Source of the DNA: an uncultured Verrucomicrobiales bacterium
GTDB taxonomy: Bacteria > Verrucomicrobiota > Verrucomicrobiia > Verrucomicrobiales > Akkermansiaceae
Length of the DNA: 53,650 nucleotides
NCBI GenBank assembly: GCA_937916505.1
Contig: CALFSW010000085.1
Span: 1-53,650, forward strand
Reading direction: 5' to 3'
Below the pieces are notes generated by a model. It did not search any database and was not told the origin of the DNA. It was given only the letters and a program-made list of their open reading frames with translations. Made by a program: the position numbers and the translations under genes. Positions 18,034 through 28,000 of this stretch are shown here, one piece after another (position 1 is the first letter of the stretch; the number at the start of each line of letters is the position of its first letter).

Positions 18034-20625
18034 ATGAAAATTTCCACCTCCCTCTTCATCCCGGCACTCTCGCTCCTTTGCGGTCTTCAAGGCTTTGCAG
18101 ACAGCGAAGCAAAACTCGTCGTAGACCCCGACACCGGGATCACCTTGCGGGAAGGATTTGACGCCGAGCTTCTCTACCGCATTCCCGCCGAGCAAGGCTC
18201 CTGGGTTGCCATGACTTTCGATCCCAAGGGCCGCCTCATTGTTTCCGATCAAGATGACAAGGGCGTCTTTCGCGTCACTCTTCCGACGAAAGAATCTCCG
18301 ATCTCCGTCGAAGCTCTCAAAGGATTTCCCTACGACCCCATCAACTGGGGCAAGCGACGGGTCGGCGGCGCGCTCGGCTTCCTCCACGCTTTCGACAGCC
18401 TCTACATGGTGACGATGAAGGGCCTTTTCCGGATTCGCGACACCGATGGCGACGACACTTACGATGAGTTCAAGCTCCTCAAAAAACTGCAACCAGGCTA
18501 CGAGCATTCGGCTCACAACATCATCAAAACCGAGGACGGTAAGGGCCTCTATCTCGTCAGCGGAAACTACGGAACCATTCCCAAAGGCGTCCCCTCCCTC
18601 CAACCACCCGTCTGGGCCAAGGACTCACTCCTCCCCGCCATGCCCGACCAGATGGGCCACGCCGTTTCAATTAAAGTGCCCGCCGGATGGGTCAGCCGCA
18701 TCTCTCCCGACGGCAGCGAATGGTCCATGATCGCGTCGGGCTTTCGCAATCCCGTCGATCTCGCCATCAACCGCGAAGGCGAGCTCTTCACCTTTGATTC
18801 CGACCTCGAGTTCGATGTCGGGAGCCCCTGGTATCGCCCCACCCGGGTCTGCCACGTCACCTCCGCCGGCGAATTCGGCTGGCGCAATGGCTCCGCGAAG
18901 TGGCCCGAATATTCTGCCGACAGCAATGGCGCCGTCATCAACGTCGGCCCCGGCTCGCCGACCGGCATCAGCTTCGGACACCATTCAAACTTCCCCGCGA
19001 TTTACCAAGACAAGCTCTTCGTCTGCGATTGGACTTTTGGAACTCTCTACACCGTCAACCTTGAAGAAAAAGGCTCCAGCTACACCGGCACCAAGGAAGA
19101 ATTCCTGCACGGCAATCCGCTCAACATCACCGCGATGCGCTTCGGCCCCGATGGCCACATGTATTTCCTGACCGGAGGCCGCAACACCGACTCCAAGCTC
19201 TACCGCATCCGCTACACCGGCGAGCCCTCCAGCGGTAAGGTGCGATCGATCACCGCAAATCAACCCCTCCGGGATCTGCGCCACTCTTTGGAAAAAATCC
19301 ACGGCAACAACAAAGGTGGAGCCGAAGCCATCGCAACCGCGTGGCCGCACCTCGGACACGAAGACCGAAACATCCGCTACGCCGCCCGCCTCGCCATCGA
19401 GAACCAAGACCTCGCTCTTTGGCAGGAACGTGTTTTGGCAGAAGACCATCCACGCCGTGCCATCTACGGAACCATCGCCCTTTGCCGCCACGGGACCCCT
19501 TCACTCTCCGGGAAGGTCGTGGAAAAACTCGCTTCAATTCCATTCGCCTCGCTCAGCACCGATGACCGTCTCGCTCTCCTGCGGGCTTACTCGCTTTGCT
19601 CCATTCGTCTCGAGAAACCCACGCCGGCCAAGATTGAAAAAATCATCGCCCATCTCGATCCGCACTACCCCGCCAAAGACGACCTCACCAACGCCGAGCT
19701 CTGCCGCGTGCTAAGCTACCTCGACGCTCCCAAGGTCGTCGCAAAAACCATCGCCCTGATGAAGTCCACGCAGACCAAAACCGTCGCTTACGACAAGGCC
19801 ATGCTTAAGCGGAGTGGCGAGTATGGTGAGGCCCTCCTCAAGATGATGAGTGACACTCCCAACAGCCGGAACATTCACTACGCCTACGCCCTGCGCCGAG
19901 TGAAGAACGGCTGGACCCCTGCCGACCGGAAATACTACTTCGGCTGGCTCAACGAGACCCTTGAAAAAGGTGGCGGCAAAAGCTTCGCCGGATACATCCG
20001 CGCGATCCGGCAGGATGCCATCGACCACCTTCCACCGGAAGCCAAGGCTTCGGTCTCATGGCTCCTCGGAGACATCGCGGGCATTGACTTGAACAAGCTC
20101 CCCGTCCCAAAAGGACCTCCCGTCGCCTGGACCGTCGACACCGCCATGACGCATTTTGAAAAAGCCCTGCGAGGAAGGAACTTTGAGAACGGGAAGAAGA
20201 TGTTTTCGGCGGGCCGGTGCGTGGCCTGCCACCGCTTCTCAGGCTCCGGTGGCTACTCCGGACCCGACCTCGGCTCGGTTGGCAACCGCTACTCGATCCG
20301 GGACATTTTGGTCGCCATCTGTGAACCCAGCCAATCGATCTCCGAGCAGTATCAAGCCAGCATGATCACCTTGAAGGACGGAGGATCCCTTTACGGCAGA
20401 CTGATTTACAAAAACGAAAAGGAAATCGCCGTGGCACCCAATCCTTTCAACTTCGGTGACCTTCACAAGAAGCCGGCTGGAGAGGTCGCTAAAATCGAAC
20501 CTTCCCAGATGTCAATGATGCCCGCCGGCACAATGAGCGGCATGAACAAAGACGAACTCATGGACCTCATCGCCTACCTCATCTCAAGCGGAAACAAAAA
20601 GCACGAGGCGTTCACGAAAGAGTAG
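18034..20625 (+). CDS. PVC-type exported haem protein: beta-propeller, helical repeats, C-terminal cytochrome c
   Basis: This is an 863-residue protein. The ATG at 18034 gives the signal peptide KISTSLFIPALSLLCGLQGFA; an in-frame ATG at 18004 only adds a short leader. Residues of about 35-400 form a propeller of the membrane-bound-dehydrogenase type (DGDDTYDEFKLL, GFRNPVDLAINREGELFTFDSD). A helical HEAT-like region follows (about 420-690). The C-terminal cytochrome c has CVACH at 729-733, GPDLGSVGNRYS, and a late Met-rich segment (SMMPAGTMSGM) that probably supplies the axial methionine. Family members are widespread in PVC bacteria and are thought to be periplasmic dehydrogenases or electron carriers; the substrate is unknown. 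Together with the gene at 14377 it may form a two-gene unit 162 bases apart. Confidence 0.92.
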   Translation: MKISTSLFIPALSLLCGLQGFADSEAKLVVDPDTGITLREGFDAELLYRIPAEQGSWVAMTFDPKGRLIVSDQDDKGVFRVTLPTKESPISVEALKGFPYDPINWGKRRVGGALGFLHAFDSLYMVTMKGLFRIRDTDGDDTYDEFKLLKKLQPGYEHSAHNIIKTEDGKGLYLVSGNYGTIPKGVPSLQPPVWAKDSLLPAMPDQMGHAVSIKVPAGWVSRISPDGSEWSMIASGFRNPVDLAINREGELFTFDSDLEFDVGSPWYRPTRVCHVTSAGEFGWRNGSAKWPEYSADSNGAVINVGPGSPTGISFGHHSNFPAIYQDKLFVCDWTFGTLYTVNLEEKGSSYTGTKEEFLHGNPLNITAMRFGPDGHMYFLTGGRNTDSKLYRIRYTGEPSSGKVRSITANQPLRDLRHSLEKIHGNNKGGAEAIATAWPHLGHEDRNIRYAARLAIENQDLALWQERVLAEDHPRRAIYGTIALCRHGTPSLSGKVVEKLASIPFASLSTDDRLALLRAYSLCSIRLEKPTPAKIEKIIAHLDPHYPAKDDLTNAELCRVLSYLDAPKVVAKTIALMKSTQTKTVAYDKAMLKRSGEYGEALLKMMSDTPNSRNIHYAYALRRVKNGWTPADRKYYFGWLNETLEKGGGKSFAGYIRAIRQDAIDHLPPEAKASVSWLLGDIAGIDLNKLPVPKGPPVAWTVDTAMTHFEKALRGRNFENGKKMFSAGRCVACHRFSGSGGYSGPDLGSVGNRYSIRDILVAICEPSQSISEQYQASMITLKDGGSLYGRLIYKNEKEIAVAPNPFNFGDLHKKPAGEVAKIEPSQMSMMPAGTMSGMNKDELMDLIAYLISSGNKKHEAFTKE

Positions 20626-20638
20626 AATCAATCCCTAC

Positions 20639-23104
20639 TTACGGCTCACGAACCGTGTGCGTCTTGCCAAGCTCCAGCCCTTCAAGCTCCTGCGTCTGAC
20701 CACTTGGCCAGATCACTTCGACTTTTTCAATGCCACCGGCATCGCCCAGTCCAAAGTAAAGTGGGATCAAGCCATGGGAGAGGTAACCCGTCACTCCGTC
20801 GTTTACTTGGGAATAGCTCTTTCCATCTGCAGTCACCTTGACCACCGCGCCCAATCCGTCGCGGTTTGATTGCCTTCCCACCAACTTGATGCCAAGCCAG
20901 CGAAGTTGATCGCCTCTCTTTTCACTGAGGTTTGATCGCAAAATCATGGGGCCGTCGTGAAATTCGTTGGTGACAATGTCGAGGTCGCCATCGTTGTCCA
21001 AATCCAGAATTGCCGAGCTTCGACTTCCCAAGGCACCCCACAATTCCGTGGGCCCGGTCAACTTCAATTCCTCGACAAACTTGTTGTCGCGATCTTCGCC
21101 TTGGGGATCCAATTTAAACCAAGGCTTGGCAGTCTGCCCGCCCCGACGGGGCTCCACTCCGAGGACAAATTCACAATCAGCAAAACGCTTCCCGGCCACG
21201 TTCAACAAGAGGCTGTTCACCCCGTAACGGAAGGGAAAGTTCATACTTGAAGTGATAAAAACATCGGTGAAGCCATCGGCATTGAGATCACCGGAGCTCA
21301 GCCCCCACGGCCAGTAATTCTCTGCTCCGATCTTGTCGGAAATTTCCTCAAACTTTCCCTCTCCCAGGGAACGATAGAAGGCGTTCCCAAAAATACTCGT
21401 CCCTCCGGTGAGCAACATCTCTTCTTCCCATTGAATCTCAGCCTTCTCCTTCTCTTTGGCCGGCCCCACGCCCTGACTCATGTCGGAGTGCATGTCGGTC
21501 ACAAAGACATCCTGCCGACCGTCGTTATCGAAATCGAAAATCTGAATCCCCATCGCTCCCCATGACGTTTTTGGAAAGACCTGGCGACTGACCTTTTCAA
21601 AACGCGCTCCGCCGACATTCCGATAAATTTCATCATGCCCCTGCATCGACAACACGTAGAGGTCCGTCCAGCCGTCACCATCGTAATCAAAGGGCGCGGC
21701 ATCGCCGGTCCAACTCTCGTCGACGAGTCCGGTCTTCTTGGAAACGTCCTCGAAGCGATTCCCTCCGGCATTTCGGTAAAGGATGCTCTGCTCCTCACGC
21801 CCCTTTCCTTCCTTGTGTCCCTCAAAGGCATCGGGAAACCCGACACAGTAACCACCCTCACCCCGCTCATCGGTCGTATACTGCCCCACGTTGCAAAGAA
21901 AGAGATCCAGCAAACCATCCTTGTCGTAATCAAAAAAGACTCCGCCGGACGAATGGCCGACATATCCCAGACCAGCCTCACCGGTGAAATCGACGAACTT
22001 TCCCCTCCCCTCATTCCGGAAAAAATGATTTCCGCCTTTCACGGTGGTCACAAACAAATCGGGATCGCCATCGTTGTCGGTGTCCGCAAAAGACGCACTG
22101 ACCCCAATTTTACTGGAAAGCGCAATCGCCGGAGTGGTGATATTCTCAAATTTTCCTCCTCCCAAATTCCGCCACAGTTCGTTTGAGCCGATTTGCGTTG
22201 GGAAATAGAGATCGAGCAAGCCGTCCCCATCAACATCGGCAACCGCGATGCCATTCCCGTGATCGTAGTGGACTGCTTTATAAAGCTTCCCGGCATCATC
22301 CACGATGCCGTTTTTGAAAGTGATCCCGGTGGACTCCACGACGTCCTCAAACTTGAAATCGTGGAAGGCTTCCAAACGCCGGGAACTTGCCTCCTGAAGC
22401 AATTTACGGCTCTTCATCCAGGGCGGATTCTCGATCTCCGCCGGATGAAAGACCTTCTGATAGGTTTTCGTCTCCTTGGCCTCGGGAACCGTCTCATCAA
22501 GAAGCTTCTGCAAATCTACCACCAGCAACCCGCGCCCCTCCGCGGACAAACCATCATAAATCCCACGCACCCGTCCCTGCCGGTCGACCAAGGCAAAGTT
22601 CGAACTGTGAAGAATGGGCATTTTGCTATTCCTGGCATCCTCGGCGACCTCGAACTTGAATCCATTGGCACTCAGGTTCCACAAATCGCCCCTCTCGCCG
22701 GTGAGAAATTTCCATCGTCCAGGAATCGCGCCATGCTTTTTCCCATACTCCGCTAAAACCGCCAGGGTGTCATGTTCCGGATCAACGGTAAAAGTCACCA
22801 GCTGCAAATCCTTGGCGTCTTTGAATTGGGATTGGAGCTTCGCTTTTTCAGCGGTCTGCATGGGACAGGTGGAAGCGCAGCGCGTGAAGATAAAGTCCGC
22901 GACCCACACCTTTCCCCGGAGATCCTTCGACCCAAAATTCTTGTCAGTTTCATCCGTAAGCGAAAAATCCGGCAAAGCCGAGAGGACAGGCAGGTCGGTC
23001 GTTTCTTCACTCATTGCTTCCGAATCAACAGTTGCAGAAACTTCCTCCGAATCCCGGCACCCGGCTAAGAAAAGTAAAAAGAGGCCAACAATGGGGCAGC
23101 GCAA
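20639..23104 (-). CDS. SCO1/SenC-FG-GAP-ASPIC/UnbV fusion lipoprotein
   Basis: This is an 821-residue protein. A lipobox (LFLAGC, Cys16) suggests an outer-surface or periplasmic lipoprotein. An SCO1/SenC thioredoxin-fold domain spans about 40-220, with the copper ligands C76-x3-C80 (CASTCP) and H166 (ILHSSNF). FG-GAP/VCBS repeats follow (DVDGDGLLDLYF, DTDNDGDPDLFV, DYDGDGWTDLYV), and the protein ends in an ASPIC/UnbV domain (about 735-821). The only available start is a TTG at 23104; there is no in-frame ATG before the upstream stop near 23162, and the bases before it are antisense coding sequence for the next gene. The 5' end may therefore be altered. It converges with the gene at 18034, only 13 bases apart. 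Confidence 0.88.
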   Translation of the reverse strand: MRCPIVGLFLLFLAGCRDSEEVSATVDSEAMSEETTDLPVLSALPDFSLTDETDKNFGSKDLRGKVWVADFIFTRCASTCPMQTAEKAKLQSQFKDAKDLQLVTFTVDPEHDTLAVLAEYGKKHGAIPGRWKFLTGERGDLWNLSANGFKFEVAEDARNSKMPILHSSNFALVDRQGRVRGIYDGLSAEGRGLLVVDLQKLLDETVPEAKETKTYQKVFHPAEIENPPWMKSRKLLQEASSRRLEAFHDFKFEDVVESTGITFKNGIVDDAGKLYKAVHYDHGNGIAVADVDGDGLLDLYFPTQIGSNELWRNLGGGKFENITTPAIALSSKIGVSASFADTDNDGDPDLFVTTVKGGNHFFRNEGRGKFVDFTGEAGLGYVGHSSGGVFFDYDKDGLLDLFLCNVGQYTTDERGEGGYCVGFPDAFEGHKEGKGREEQSILYRNAGGNRFEDVSKKTGLVDESWTGDAAPFDYDGDGWTDLYVLSMQGHDEIYRNVGGARFEKVSRQVFPKTSWGAMGIQIFDFDNDGRQDVFVTDMHSDMSQGVGPAKEKEKAEIQWEEEMLLTGGTSIFGNAFYRSLGEGKFEEISDKIGAENYWPWGLSSGDLNADGFTDVFITSSMNFPFRYGVNSLLLNVAGKRFADCEFVLGVEPRRGGQTAKPWFKLDPQGEDRDNKFVEELKLTGPTELWGALGSRSSAILDLDNDGDLDIVTNEFHDGPMILRSNLSEKRGDQLRWLGIKLVGRQSNRDGLGAVVKVTADGKSYSQVNDGVTGYLSHGLIPLYFGLGDAGGIEKVEVIWPSGQTQELEGLELGKTHTVREP

Positions 23105-25030
23105 GTTCTCGACGTCAAGATCACCGGCCTCGATGCAAATATAAACTACAACATCCAGCTCCTATTTAATGAAGGGGCCGATCGCGACCGTCGCTTCGAC
23201 ATTGCCGTCAATGGTCTTCTCGCTGTTGACGACATGTCCTCGGAGGGTGATGACGGCGTATGGGGCCCCGACAACAGCTTTGCCTATTCGGGTGACTTCA
23301 ATTCCAGCGTCGACGGCACGCTCAGCATTATCCTCGGGGCCGAGCCACTTCCGCTCGACCCCAACAACACCCCACCAGCAGGGGCGGACAGCAACGCCAT
23401 CCTGCAGGCCGTTATTGTTCACACCGCCGCCCCCCCCTCACCAGCAGACGATATCACCCTTGATCCGAGTGAGTTCCCTGCCGGCGTTCCGATCGGCACG
23501 ACGGTTGGGACCCTCACCTCTTCCGACCCGAACGGAGGCTCCCATACTTACAGTCTCGTTGCAGGAGCAGGCGACACCGACAACGCAAAATTCCAGCTCG
23601 ACAGCGACAAACTCGAAACCGCTGCAAATTTCTCTGCACTTGGAGGGACAGATCTCTCCGTGAGAGTCCGCAGCACCGACGAAGGAGCACTCTCTTTTGA
23701 AAAAATTATCACAGTGACGGTAAGCGCCGACGGCGACGATGACGGCCTGCAGGATGCTTGGGAACTCATGTTTGGCAGCCTCGCTGACTTCACCGGCCTG
23801 GTCAACGGACCGGGACCCGGTGCCGGCACCGGAGACTTCGACGACGATGGGTCCCCGGATCTCGACGAGTTCACCAATGGCACCGCTCCGAACGACGATG
23901 ACAGTGATGATGATGGCTTAAACGACGGAGAAGAAGACGATGCTGGAACAAATCCTCTGGATGAAGACACCGATGAAGATGGACTTAAAGACGGCGAGGA
24001 AGCCACCCATGAATCAGACCCTCTTTTGTCCGACACCGATGGCGACACCCTCCTCGACGGGGCCGAAGTCGATGCTGGAACAGACCCAACGAAAAAGGAC
24101 TCTGATGAGGACGGGATCGACGACAACCTCGACCCCGCTCCATTAGATCCTAACATCAATTCCTTCACCGAGGTCATCGTCGGTGAGATCATCGAGTTCT
24201 CAGGACCAGATGACCTCAACCTCGATCCCGCATCAACTGTCATTGCCGTGAACGTCAACGGAGATTTTGATCTCGAGGTCAATGGCGTGACGTTTTTAGA
24301 GGATGTCTCGGGAGGCGGAACAGCCACCAGCGACGGCGGCGTCACCGTGACCACCACCGCTGACAACGCGATCCCCGGCTGGGCCACTCCTCCGCAATTC
24401 ACCGGTGGAGACGCAACCTCAACCGACAATCTTGGAATCATCATGCAGAGTATTCGTTGGAATCCGGCACCCGGCCCGGTTACCGTCGACATTTCAGGCC
24501 TTAATCCAGGAGCGACCTACCAAATCCAACTCCTTACCAACGAAGGTGGTGATCGAAACCGCCATTGGGACATCGCAGTCGAAGACGAGCTTGTCGTTGA
24601 CAACTACACCTCGGAGGGACGGGAAAGCATCGGCATTTGGACGCCTAACAACAGCTTCGCCTACGTGGGTGAGTTTGAAGCCCCCGCCGACGGAATCCTC
24701 AATATTCTGATGCAACAGCAAATCGGAGGCATCGAACCTCGCGGGGCTGACAACAACCCCATTCTGCAAGGAGTCATCGTCACTGAGACCGGTCCCGGCA
24801 CTCCTTTTGTCATTACCAATCTCGACTACGATCCTACCACCGGAACCTCCATCCTTACCTGGAATTCAAAGCCCGGCGCGAATTATATCCTCGAATTCTC
24901 CACCACCTTGCTCGCGCCATGGATTGAAGTCGATGATAGCATCCCGAGCCAAGGTGAGACCACCACCTTTCAAGATCCGATCAAACAAACCGGACCCGTT
25001 GGATTCTATCGGGTCACGCGGGCTCAATAA
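23078..25030 (+). CDS. 5'-truncated exoprotein: partial domain A, cadherin-like, calcium repeats, domain A
   Basis: The frame is open from 23078 (after TAA at 23075) but has no ATG, GTG, TTG or CTG before the ATG at 23234. Recognisable domain begins at about 23105 (VKITGLDANINYNIQLLFNEG), so the ATG would split it and no signal peptide exists. Order: second half of a domain here called A, a cadherin-like segment (VGTLTSSDPNGGSHTYSLVAGAGDTD), acidic thrombospondin-3-like repeats (DDDSDDDGLNDGEEDD), a complete domain A (about nt 24165-24800), and a terminal beta domain (NYILEFSTTLLAPW). The missing signal and half-domain indicate that the 5' end has been lost or was misassembled. It is probably a surface protein; its downstream neighbour starts 48 bases on and carries the same domain. 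Confidence 0.75.
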   Translation, partial: KEANNGAAQVLDVKITGLDANINYNIQLLFNEGADRDRRFDIAVNGLLAVDDMSSEGDDGVWGPDNSFAYSGDFNSSVDGTLSIILGAEPLPLDPNNTPPAGADSNAILQAVIVHTAAPPSPADDITLDPSEFPAGVPIGTTVGTLTSSDPNGGSHTYSLVAGAGDTDNAKFQLDSDKLETAANFSALGGTDLSVRVRSTDEGALSFEKIITVTVSADGDDDGLQDAWELMFGSLADFTGLVNGPGPGAGTGDFDDDGSPDLDEFTNGTAPNDDDSDDDGLNDGEEDDAGTNPLDEDTDEDGLKDGEEATHESDPLLSDTDGDTLLDGAEVDAGTDPTKKDSDEDGIDDNLDPAPLDPNINSFTEVIVGEIIEFSGPDDLNLDPASTVIAVNVNGDFDLEVNGVTFLEDVSGGGTATSDGGVTVTTTADNAIPGWATPPQFTGGDATSTDNLGIIMQSIRWNPAPGPVTVDISGLNPGATYQIQLLTNEGGDRNRHWDIAVEDELVVDNYTSEGRESIGIWTPNNSFAYVGEFEAPADGILNILMQQQIGGIEPRGADNNPILQGVIVTETGPGTPFVITNLDYDPTTGTSILTWNSKPGANYILEFSTTLLAPWIEVDDSIPSQGETTTFQDPIKQTGPVGFYRVTRAQ

Positions 25031-25078
25031 AACAACCCAAAAGAGACCGCATACCCACTGGTGGTCTTCCTCTTCCGA

Positions 25079-28000
25079 ATGACCTTCTCGCTTAGCCGTG
25101 CTCTTATACCGTTTCTTTTCATTCTGACTTCCCTCTCCGCAGGAGCAGACACTATCGTCAACGTCGGAGAAATCCGCGAATTCAACGGACCCGATGATCT
25201 GGAACTGGATCCTTCCAGAATAGTCGTGGCCATCGATGTCTTTGGCGACAGCGATCGCATGGTCAATGGAGTCCTTTTCGAAACCGACAAATCTCCGCCA
25301 GCAAACGTGACGGTCACTGCCGTCAACTCAATCAACGGATGGACCAGTCGTCCCACGTATGCAGGTGCCGACTCGACTTCCGTAGATAACCTCGAATTGA
25401 TCATGCAGGATATCCGCTGGTCGCCTGCGCCCGCTGGAATTTCTCTGGAGGTCGCGGGGCTCAATCCCGGAGTGGAATACGAACTCCAAATGCTCTTTAG
25501 CGAGGGCGGGAACAGAGACCGGCGCTGGGATATCGGGATTGAGGGAGAACTTGCTGTCGATGACTTTTCCTCGGAAGGCGAAGGGGCCTGGAATCCCAAC
25601 AATGGCTTCGCCTACATCGCTCCGTTTAGTCTCGCGGCAGGCGACACCACCCTCAACGTCGAACTCAAACAACACCTCGGGGGGCAGGCCGCGATGGGAT
25701 CTGACAACAATCCCATCCTGCAGGCCTTCACAGTCACCGAAATCACCGTTCCTCCCACTCCCGAGTCTCTCGCGCTTTCCCCGCTTGAATTCTTCGCCAC
25801 TCAATCAGCCCCAATTGGCAACTTCACCACCGTCGATTTGAAGCGCAGCGCCATCCACGTCTATTCGCTGGCTGCCGGAGGAACCGACAATGACAAATTT
25901 ACCATCAGCGACAATCAACTGGCCCCGGATGAACTCTATGATTTCTCCGGACATGCCCCGGGTTCCACTTTCGCGGTCAAAGTCCGGACCACTGATGCCG
26001 ATGACCCGACCCGGTTTCAGGAAGAGGACTTCATCCTCACTCTGGTCCAACCCATCGCCCCGGACGACCTCTTCCTCAGTGCCACATCCATCAGCTCCGG
26101 TGCCATCATTGGCACCCCCGTCGGAGCGCTCACCAGCAGTGATGCCAACCCCATCGATGGTCACACCTACGAACTGGTTCCGGGAGCCGGAGACACCGAC
26201 AATTCCCGCTTCTCCATCGTCGGCGATACCTTGGAAGTTGCCGCATCGATTCCAGGTGCCCAAGCCGAAATCTCCATTCGAATCCGTAGTACCGACCGCT
26301 CGGGCCTGAGTATCGCAAAAAGCTTCACCCTTGCCGTCACCGATCCCTCTCTGCGCATCAACGAAGTTGTCGCCAGCAACGGAAGTTCACTGCTCGACGA
26401 AGACAATTCCGCCAGCGATTGGATTGAAATCTTTAACGAACAAGCCGGCTCGGCCAGCCTCAACGGCTGGTATCTCAGTGATGACGTGGACAACCTAACC
26501 AAATGGACCTTTCCCGCCGTGAGCATCGGGCCCAACGAGTTCCTGGTTGTCTTCGCCTCCGCGAAAGACCGAAGCCCGACCGATGGCAGTAATCTTCACA
26601 CAAATTTCCAACTCTCCGGCGGCGGCGAAACTCTCTTCCTTGTCAAACCGGATGGTTTCACCATCGCAAGCCAGCTTGAGTTCCCCGAGGTCTATCCCGA
26701 TGTTTCCTACGGACAGGACGGAACCAACAACGAGCTCGGTTTTTTACAAAGCGCCACCCCCGGCACCGCCAACAGCAGCATTGCCGCCAACGTCAGAAAC
26801 GAAGTCACCTTCTCGCAAGGGCGCGGGCTCTACGACGCCGCCTTCCAACTGGAACTCACCGCGACCGTTCCCGGATCAACGATCCGCTACACCACCAATG
26901 GCCAGAAGCCGACCGCTTCCAGTGGCTCCATCTATAACGGTCCCGTTAATGTCACTCCGGAAACCGGAACCAGCACCCGGGGAACCCGCCGCATCAGGGC
27001 CATCGCCGTGCACCCGGCGGCCGCCCTTTCTCCGGTCGCAACCCACACCTACCTTTGGGTCAATGGCGTCACCAATGAACAAACCGATGGCATCCTTGGA
27101 CAATCAGTCTTCAGAGCTGCCATTAAAAATCATGCCACTTACGGCCCGGAAATGGACGATGGCCTCCTCGCTTTGCCCGTCGTTTCAATCGTCAAGTCAG
27201 GCGGCGTCAGCTCCACCGAACAAGAAATGTCGATGGAGCTCATCAGCAATGATGGCAGCGAACCGGGCTTCCAGATCGACGCCGGAGTCAAGATCGTCGG
27301 AGGGGCCAGTGTCGGTTCCGCCAAGAACAACTGGCGCTGCTACTTCCGCAGTGAATACGGCTCCTCCAAGCTCCGCTACCCGGTCTTTGCCAAGGAACCC
27401 TACAGCACCCAGACCGACAACGATGAGTTCGATCTCCTCCAATTGCGTGGCGGCTCCCACGACAACTTCTATTGGATGGCTCTTCCCACCAACCAATCAA
27501 ACGGAGCCTACCGCCCTGGCGATGCCCTCTACGTTCGCAATCGCTGGGTCAGTGACATGGAAATGATCATGGGCCACACCTCTCTGCACGGTCGCTACGT
27601 CCACTGCTACTTTAATGGCACCTATCACGGGCTCTACCACCTGCACGAGCGCCCCATGCACCACTACATGGACAAGTATTTCGGAGGTGATGCAGAAGAC
27701 TACCACTATACCAACTCCGGCCGCACCGGCAGTGATCACGGCGACGGTGATGTTTGGAGCAACGCCTGGAACAGCGTCAAATCGGCCGCCTCCGCGGGTG
27801 GCCAGGCTTCAAAGGACTGGATCGACTGGGAAAGCCTCGCCGACAACCAGCTCCTTTATTTCTACTGTGGAAACGATTGGGACTGGACGACCCAGCACAA
27901 CTGGATGGCCGCCGGTCCCAAAAATCCCGGCGAAGGCGGGTGGCAGTTCTATTCATGGGATTGCGACGTCATGCTCTACGATGTCATTGCCAATAATCTT

